In this document: piece after piece, positions 8,134 to 14,900 of the stretch
Position numbering within the stretch: position 1 is the stretch's first letter
How the letters are laid out: each line of letters opens with the position of its first letter
NCBI GenBank assembly: GCA_958296065.1
Contig: CATQHX010000051.1
Location: forward strand, 1 to 64,000
Direction of reading: 5' to 3'
Source of the DNA: Vicinamibacterales bacterium
Lineage (GTDB): Bacteria > Acidobacteriota > Vicinamibacteria > Vicinamibacterales > UBA8438
DNA length: 64,000 nt
Position numbers and translations under genes: made by a program
The notes under the pieces: generated by a model
Told to the model about the DNA's origin: nothing
What the model saw: only the letters and a program-made list of their open reading frames with translations
Databases searched by the model: none

Positions 8134-9270
8134 ATGAATTCCCTGCGCGCCTTCGCCCCCTACTGGCAGTCGATCCAGCGTGCGCTGTTCCCCCACTTGG
8201 AGCGCGTGTTGGGTCCACTGACCGGGAAACAGCAGCAGTTGGTGCAGACCCTCGAGGTCATCCGTATAGAGCAGATGATTCCCCGGCGCTTCCGGATGCC
8301 GGGGCGCCCGCCCAAGGACCGCGCGGCGATGGCGCGGGCCTTCGTGGCCAAGGCGGTCTACGACATGCCGACCACGCGCGTGCTGCTCGACCGCTTGGAC
8401 ACCGACGTGGCACTGCGGCGGATCTGCGGCTGGGAGAAGAAGAGCGCAGTGCCGAGCGAGTCGGTCTTCTCGCGCGCCTTCGCCGAGTTCTCCGACACGC
8501 AGTTGCCCCAGCGCGTGCACGAAGCACTGATCCGCAACACCCACCACGACCGGTTGGTGGGCCACCTCTCGCGCGACTCGACGGCCATCGAGGTGCGCGA
8601 GAAGCCGGCCGCGAAGGAAAAGACGCCCTCGGCGCCCAAGCGCAAGCGGGGACGGCCGAAGAAGGGTGAGGAACGACCGAAGGTCCTCAAACGCCTCGAC
8701 CGGCAGGCGACCATGACTCTGCCGGCGATGCTCGACGACCTGCCGACCGCGTGTGACGTGGGCGTGAAGAAGGACAGCAAGGGCTACAAGTCCACCTGGG
8801 TCGGCTACAAGCTGCACATCGACGTGGCCGACGGCCAGATTCCCATCAGTTGCCTGCTGACATCCGCCTCGCTGCACGACAGCCAGGCCGCCATTCCACT
8901 GGCGACCTTGTCGGCCGAGCGGACGACCAATCTGTATGACGTGATGGACGCCGCCTACGACGCGGAACCGATCCGGCAGCACAGCCGCTCACTCGGCCAC
9001 GTTCCGTTGATTGACACCAACCCCCGCCGCGACAAGGCGCTGGCGGAGGAGCTGCGAACCGAAGCCCGGCGCCTGAAGAATCTCGGCTTCCAGCTTGCCG
9101 AGCAGGTTCGCTACAACGAGCGTACCGCGGGTGAGCGCGTCAATGGCCGTCTGAAGGACGAGTTCGGCGGTCGCCATGTCCGAGTCCGCGGCGCCGCGAA
9201 AGTGATGTGCCACTGCATGTTCGCCGTGCTCGCACTTACCTCCGATCAGCTCGTGCGCCTGGTGACATAA
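8134..9270 (+). CDS. IS4/IS5-superfamily DDE transposase
   Basis: A 378-aa protein with ATG 8134 and AAGGAG about 14 nt upstream; the open frame extends to 7771 but would overlap the divergent gene and lacks homology there. The N-terminal part resembles DUF772-type transposase N-domains (PGRPPKDRAAMARAFVAKAV). Catalytic residues are visible in order: Asp in HLSRDSTAIEVREKP, Asp in YDVMDAAYDAEPIR, and Glu in the RYNERTAGERVNGRLKDEFG segment, equivalent to the YREK box. A basic insert (PKRKRGRPKKGEE) follows the first Asp. No frameshift or stop is seen, so the element could still be active. Confidence 0.9.
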   Translation: MNSLRAFAPYWQSIQRALFPHLERVLGPLTGKQQQLVQTLEVIRIEQMIPRRFRMPGRPPKDRAAMARAFVAKAVYDMPTTRVLLDRLDTDVALRRICGWEKKSAVPSESVFSRAFAEFSDTQLPQRVHEALIRNTHHDRLVGHLSRDSTAIEVREKPAAKEKTPSAPKRKRGRPKKGEERPKVLKRLDRQATMTLPAMLDDLPTACDVGVKKDSKGYKSTWVGYKLHIDVADGQIPISCLLTSASLHDSQAAIPLATLSAERTTNLYDVMDAAYDAEPIRQHSRSLGHVPLIDTNPRRDKALAEELRTEARRLKNLGFQLAEQVRYNERTAGERVNGRLKDEFGGRHVRVRGAAKVMCHCMFAVLALTSDQLVRLVT

Positions 9271-9614
9271 CCAGCCCACCGCCGGCAACGCCCCTCGGCG
9301 CCCGACCGGCGTCAGTCAGCCACCGGTGTCCCCACGCGCGGCCGAGAACACGTCGAAACATCCGACTGCCACCCCTCGGCGTGCCACCGGTCCTCCAGAT
9401 CAGGCATCCAGGCGGCGACCCAGGGCAAATGGGCGTTTACCAGGAGCATTGAGGACTGCGCCAAGCCGCAAGCTCCAGGAGTTTCGCAAGCGGCTCAGTA
9501 TATGGACCTGAGCCGAATGTCATCGATACGTTTCCGCACAACATCGGCAACGCGCTCGGAGGGAGCGACCGGTGCGAACCGTGGCGCCGCGCCCCACTTC
9601 CCCGGAGGCTCCCC

Positions 9615-11507
9615 GTGAACTTGCGCGTCCTGGTCGTGGACGATCAGGAGCAGATCCACGACGACTTCCGGGAAATGCTGCTGCCGCGAAGCACCACGGC
9701 GGCGTCCGACGACCTGGTGGCGGCCTTCATGGATCCGCCGAACCGCTCGTCCGGGGTCCGGTTTCCGCCGTTCGACCTGCGGTACGCGCGGAACGGCGAG
9801 GAAGGCTACGCCGCCGTCAGGCAGGCGCACGAACGGAACGAGCCCATCGCCGTCGCCTTCGTCGATGTACGCATGCCGCCGGGCATCGACGGCGTCGAGG
9901 CGGTGCGCCGCATGCGGGCTGTCGACCCCAACCTCGAGGTCGTCATCATGACGGCGTACTCGGACAAGCCGCTCTCGGCGATCATCGGCGACGTCGACCT
10001 GCTGCACAAGCTCCTGTACATCCGCAAGCCCTTCGCCCGCGAGGAGGTCCAGCAGATCAGCCTGTCGCTGGTAAAGAAGTGGAACCTGGAGCAGGACCTC
10101 GCCGAGGGGCGCCGGCAACTGACGAACTCCCACCGGCGCCTCGAGGCCGTGCTCGACGCCACCGGTGACGCCATCGCGATGTACGACGGGACGGAACGGC
10201 TGGTCTTCGCCAACCGATGGTACGAGGCGTTGTTCGATCTGACCCCCGACGGGCTGCGCGAGCTGTCGCTGAGCGCTGCGGCCGGGCGGTTCCGGGAGTG
10301 TTCGCCGGAGTTCCGGGTGCCGAATCGGATTGCGACGGTGGGCTCGACCGCACGCTCGCGCGTGGTCGAGCCCCACCCGCGCCGTGCCGGGGCGCCGGAG
10401 GCGGCGCTGTTCTACCAGTTCACGCAGCCGGTGTCCGACAGCAGCGGCGAGCGGATGGGTGACCTGGTCGTCTACCGGGACGTGTCGGGCGAGATCGAGA
10501 TCGAGCGGATGAAGGCCGAGGTCGGCCGGCTGCGGTCCGAGCTGGAGACGACCTACGCCTTCAGCGGGATCATCGGGTCGAGTCCGGGGATGCGCAAGGT
10601 GAGCGGGCTCCTGCGGCGCGTCGTCGACAGCGACGTCAGCGTGCTGGTGAAGGGCGAGAGCGGCACGGGCAAGGAACTCGTCGCCAGGGCACTGCACTTC
10701 AACGGGCCGCGCAGCAAGGGCCCGTTCGTCGCGATCAATTGCGCTTCGGTGCCCGAGACGCTCATCGAGACCGAGATGTTCGGGCACGAGCGGGGCGCAT
10801 TCTCCGGGGCGACGGCGCGGCGCGCCGGGTGCTTCGAGCAGGCCGACGGCGGCACGCTGCTGCTCGACGAGATAGGCGACATGCCGGTCGTCCTGCAGGC
10901 CAAGCTGCTGCGCGTGCTGCAGGAGCGCGAAGTCCGCCGGGTCGGCGGAAGCACCACCATCCCGATCGACGTCCGCGTCGTCGCGTCGACGCACCGCGAT
11001 CTGGAAGCCGCCATGCGCGAGGGCGCGTTCCGAGAGGACCTGTACTATCGGCTCGCGGTGTTTCCCATCGACGTGCCGCCGCTGCGGGCGCGGCAGGAGG
11101 ACATCGGGTTGCTGGCCGAGCACTTTCGCAAGAAGCACGCCGATCGGCTCGGCGCCTCCGTGCGCGCCATCTCTACCGCCGCGACCGCCCTGCTGGTGCG
11201 GTACGAGTGGCCCGGCAACGTGCGCGAGCTGGAGAACGTCATCTGCCGCAGCCTCGTGCTGGAGACCTCCGACGTGCTCCAGGCGGCCTCGCTTCCCGCC
11301 GCAGTGGCGCCGCCGGCCGCCGCGCCCGAAGCGCCGGCCGGGCCTCCCACCGTGGGGACATTGGCCGACCTGGAACGACAGGCGATTGCCGCTGCCGTCG
11401 AGCAGTCGGGCAACAACCTGACCCGCGCCGCGAGCGCCCTCGGCATCAACCGGACCACCCTCCACCGGAAGCTGAAGAAGCACGGCCTCCGCGACGACCG
11501 GGCCTGA
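9615..11507 (+). CDS. sigma-54-dependent response regulator (REC-PAS-AAA+-Fis)
   Basis: A 630-aa activator with GTG start and GGAGG 6 nt upstream. Domain order: receiver (1 to ~145) with acidic pocket VVDD and acceptor Asp84 in FVDVRMPPGIDG, carrying an insertion after helix 1; PAS (about 165-285); a short coiled coil; AAA+ sigma-54 activation domain with Walker A GESGTGKE (~346), GAFSGA loop (~394; Ser replaces the usual Thr of GAFTGA) and Walker B TLLLDEIGD (~415); and a C-terminal Fis-type HTH (AASALGINRTTLHRKLKKHG). All parts needed to open sigma-54 promoters are present. The next two genes each follow a sigma-54 promoter, so they are its obvious targets. The PAS domain could add a second input. 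Confidence 0.92.
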   Translation: MNLRVLVVDDQEQIHDDFREMLLPRSTTAASDDLVAAFMDPPNRSSGVRFPPFDLRYARNGEEGYAAVRQAHERNEPIAVAFVDVRMPPGIDGVEAVRRMRAVDPNLEVVIMTAYSDKPLSAIIGDVDLLHKLLYIRKPFAREEVQQISLSLVKKWNLEQDLAEGRRQLTNSHRRLEAVLDATGDAIAMYDGTERLVFANRWYEALFDLTPDGLRELSLSAAAGRFRECSPEFRVPNRIATVGSTARSRVVEPHPRRAGAPEAALFYQFTQPVSDSSGERMGDLVVYRDVSGEIEIERMKAEVGRLRSELETTYAFSGIIGSSPGMRKVSGLLRRVVDSDVSVLVKGESGTGKELVARALHFNGPRSKGPFVAINCASVPETLIETEMFGHERGAFSGATARRAGCFEQADGGTLLLDEIGDMPVVLQAKLLRVLQEREVRRVGGSTTIPIDVRVVASTHRDLEAAMREGAFREDLYYRLAVFPIDVPPLRARQEDIGLLAEHFRKKHADRLGASVRAISTAATALLVRYEWPGNVRELENVICRSLVLETSDVLQAASLPAAVAPPAAAPEAPAGPPTVGTLADLERQAIAAAVEQSGNNLTRAASALGINRTTLHRKLKKHGLRDDRA

Positions 11508-11604
11508 CCGCCCTGTCCCTGTCGACGGCGGCCTGACCACCTGCCCACCCGCGGGGCCGCTCTCCCTCGGCCACCTCACGACGGCACAGCCCCGGGCGCA
11601 GCCG

Positions 11605-11893
11605 GAGACGCTGCAAATCGTGGCACGCGTCAGCCGCATGTACATCGACACGCTGGCCGGCAAGATCTGGCGCAGGCCGGAGGCGCTGCAAATCGCCGCA
11701 CCCGCCGCAAAGCAGCACAATCGGCGGCGCCCGGGACGCAAGTCCCTGTTCTGGAGGGACTTGAAACGAGTCCGGGTGCGTTGTAGGCAATCGGACCGTC
11801 GCAGGTTGCGCCGGTCGCGGCGGCTCCGCAGCATCCGCCCCAGTGGGAGGTAAACATCTGAAAACCAGTTGGTTGCAGCGCATCGGCAGCAAG
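11605..11893 (+). promoter_or_regulatory. upstream activating region of the first Calx-beta adhesin, duplicated at 17994
   Basis: This non-coding stretch shares ordered blocks with 17994-18214, each at nearly the same distance from the promoter. The blocks are: GAGGCGCTGCAAATCGCC (11680), CTGTTCTGG..GACTTGA (11746), CCGTCGCAGGTTGC (11796) and GTAAACATCTGA..GTTGCAGCG (11850). The first block has an extra copy at 11605 (GAGACGCTGCAAATCG), 75 bp further up. Two short dyads overlap the second block (GGGAC-GCAA-GTCCC; GGACT-N7-AGTCC). These sit about 100-290 bp before the sigma-54 promoter, where enhancer sites for the adjacent activator would be expected. Confidence 0.6.
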
Positions 11894-11909
11894 TGGATCG
11901 GTTCTTGCT
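11894..11909 (+). promoter_or_regulatory. sigma-54 promoter of the first Calx-beta adhesin
   Basis: TGGATCGGTTCTTGCT has the invariant GG and GC dinucleotides exactly 10 nt apart (-24/-12 type), and a TTGC -12 box. It is nearly identical to the element before the second adhesin (TGGCGCGGTTCTTGCC at 18215). Expected transcription start is about 11920, some 70 nt before the coding start. The neighbouring upstream gene encodes a sigma-54 activator. Confidence 0.75.
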
Positions 11910-11988
11910 CCGAATGAGGGCCGTTACCTCTGCGGCGGGTCTGCCCGACCTGCCCCGCTGAAGGGTCGTCCTGAAAGGGGAGCCGAAG

Positions 11989-14900
11989 TTGCTGAAGCCG
12001 ACTGTCCTCGACCTGAGTCCACACGCCGCGAGTCCATCCGATTCACTTCGTGCAGACCGCCGCGAGACGTCCCGCCCGAGTGCCGCGACTCCCCCACATT
12101 CGAGCGGACACACAGCCAGCGGATGCCGGCCTCGCCGGGACCGACCAGCGGGAGCCTGGCTGCGCGCGGCAGCGCCCGCCCTCGCCATCGCCGTTCTCGC
12201 GCTCTGGCCTGTGAAGCTCTCGGCACAGGAGCCTCTGGTGACGATCGCCGACGCCTCGGCCAACGAAGGCGACTCGATGACGTTCACAGTGACGCTGAGT
12301 GTCAAGGCTTCTGAACCCTTCACGGTGACGCCGAGCTTCACCGACGGCACGGCCAGGAAGGGCACCGACTACACCGAGAACACGGCCGCGATCAATTTTC
12401 TAGGCAATTCCGGGGAGCAGCACACCTTCACGGTAGCAACCACCGAGGATGCAGTGGTGGAGGCCAGCGAGACCTTCACCGTGGGCCTGACCATCTCGGA
12501 TACGCAGGAGGAGCGCCTTCTTACGACCGGGACGGCCACTGGCACGATCGTCAACGACGACACCGCGGCCGTGACGATCGCTGACGAATCGGCCAGCGAG
12601 GGCGACCAGATCACGTTCACCGTGACGCTCAATGCGGCGGTGCCGGGGGGCCTGACGGTGACGCCGAGCTTCACCGAGGGCACGGCCAGGAAGGGCACCG
12701 ACTACACCGAGAACACGACGGGGATCAGCTTCACCGGCACCGCCGGCGAGACGCAGACGTTCACGGTCCAGACGGTCGAGGACACGGTCGTCGAGGCGGA
12801 TGAGACGTTCACGGTGGGCCTGACCGTCACGGGGACCTCGGCAACGATCACGGCGACCGAAACGGCGACGGGCACGATCGAGAACGACGACACAGCGGAG
12901 GTGACGATCGACGGTGACGCCTCGGCCGCCGAGGGCGGCAACATCATGTTCACCCTGAGGGTGGACAACGCGGTGTCCGGAGGATTCGTGGTCGTGGGGG
13001 CATTCAGGGACGGAACGGCAACGACGGACACCGACTACAAGAAGAGCTTGGGGGAATCGAACAGGGTCACCTTCGCCGGGACGGCGAACGAGGCGCACAC
13101 GGTTGCGGTCGAGACTGTCGAGGACTCCGACTTCGAGGAGGACGAGACGTTCAGTCTGAGCCTGGGCGAATTCTCGCGCAATGGCTTGTTCGCTGGAGGC
13201 GTTAGTACCAGCGACGTGTTAACCGACGACCAGGCGATTGGGACGATCCTCAACGACGACCCACGGCCGCCGGCGGTGACGATCGCCGACGCATCGGCTG
13301 ACGAGGGCGAAGGGATCACGTTCACGGTGACGCTGGACAAGGCCGTCTCCGGCCAGTTCTACGTGGATCCCACCTTTACCGACGGCACCGCGAAGAAGAA
13401 GACGGACTACACCGTTTACCAGGAGTCACTCACCTTCGCCGGCAACCCGGGCGAGACGCAGACCTTCACGGTGACGACGATCGAGGATGCGGCAGTCGAG
13501 CCGGACGAGACGTTCACCGTCGGCCTGAGGGTGTCGGGAACCTCGGCGACGATCACGGCGACCGACACGGCGACGGGGACGATCAACGACGACGACACCG
13601 CGCCGGCGGTGACCATCGAGGACGCCTCGGCCGCCGAGGGCGACGGAATCACCTTCACGGTGACGCTGGACGCGGCGGTGTCGGGCGGGCTGACGGTGAG
13701 GCCGAGCTTCACCGACGGCACGGCGACGAAGGGCACGGACTACACCGAGAACACCGCGGGGATCAGCTTCACCGGCGACGCGGGCGAGACGCAGTCCTTC
13801 ACGGTGGCGACGATCGAGGACGCGGGCGAGGAGTCGGACGAGACGTTCACCGTCAGCCTGAGCGTCTCGGGAGCCTCGGAGACGGTGACGGCGACCGACA
13901 CGGCAACCGGAACGATCCGCAACGACGACACCGCGCCGGAGGGCGACGACGGCTCGTCGACGTCGGACGACGACGGGACGTCGGACGACCGCGCCCGGGC
14001 GGTAAATCTGTCGGTGAATCCGTCGAGCGTCGGCGAGGGCGCCTCGGGCACGGCTGTGGCGGTGACCGCGGCGTTCTCGACGGGCAGGACGCTCACCGAG
14101 GACAGGACGGTGACGGTTTCCGTCGGCGGCGGCACGGCGACCTCGGGCACCGACTACGCGGCCGTATCGAGCTTCGACATCACCGTCCCGGCCGGCGCGA
14201 CCCGCGGCACGGGAACGTTCACGCTGCGGCCGAACCAGGACACGGCGGTCGAAGGCCAGGAGACCATCGGCGTCGCCGGCCGGGCGGGCAGCCTGACGGT
14301 GAACGGGACGGCGTTGACGCTGACCGACGACGACGGTGCCCCGGAGGTGAACCTGTCGGTGAACCCGTCGAACGTGAGCGAGGGGGACGAATCGACGAGG
14401 GTGACGGTCACCGCGGCTTTCTCCACCGGCAGCACGTTCAGCCGGGACACGACCGTCAGGGTCTCGGTCGGCGGCGGCACGGCGACCTCCGGCACCGACT
14501 ACGCGGCGGTCTCCGCCTTCGATGTCCGGATCCGGAGCGGCGAGACGAGCGGCACGGCGACGTTCACCCTGACGCCGGTGACGGATGCCAGGGTCGAAGC
14601 CGCCGAGACGATCCGGGTGACAGGCCGCTCGTCGGGCTTGAAGGTGAACGGGACGCGGCTGACGCTGGCCGACTCGACGCCGAAGCTGGGCGTGAGGGCA
14701 GCTCGCGCCGTCGAGGGCGAGGCCATGGTGTTCACGGTGACCTTGCAAGCGGCCGGCTCGCAGGCGCTCACCGTGCAGTACGCGACCGTCGACGGTACGG
14801 CCACGGCGGGCGCCGACTACACGGCGACCTCCGGGCAACTGGTGTTCTCGGCGGACGAGACCGAGCGAAGGGTCCGCGTGCCGGTGGCGGACGACGCCGA

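Larger units (their letters stand above)
7589..9496. mobile_element. complete insertion sequence, IS5/IS4-like, with DUF6788 passenger gene
   Basis: Terminal inverted repeats are GAGCCTCTTGCGAAA at 7589-7603 and, reverse-complemented, GAGCCGCTTGCGAAA at 9482-9496, with one mismatch in 15. Both ends are flanked by AGTA (7585-7588 and 9497-9500), a 4-bp target duplication as in IS5-type elements. The 1.9-kb element carries a DDE transposase on the plus strand and, divergently, a DUF6788-family gene. It landed in the right arm of the palindrome at 7383. The strip between the left repeat and 7722, and that between 9271 and 9481, hold no recognisable gene. Confidence 0.8.

Noticed and set aside
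9495..12365. A 956-codon minus-strand frame opposite the sigma-54 activator
   Set aside because: It spans two plus-strand genes and their promoter region, and the translation is Arg/Ala/Gly-rich with no recognisable motif. The plus-strand activator has complete domains.
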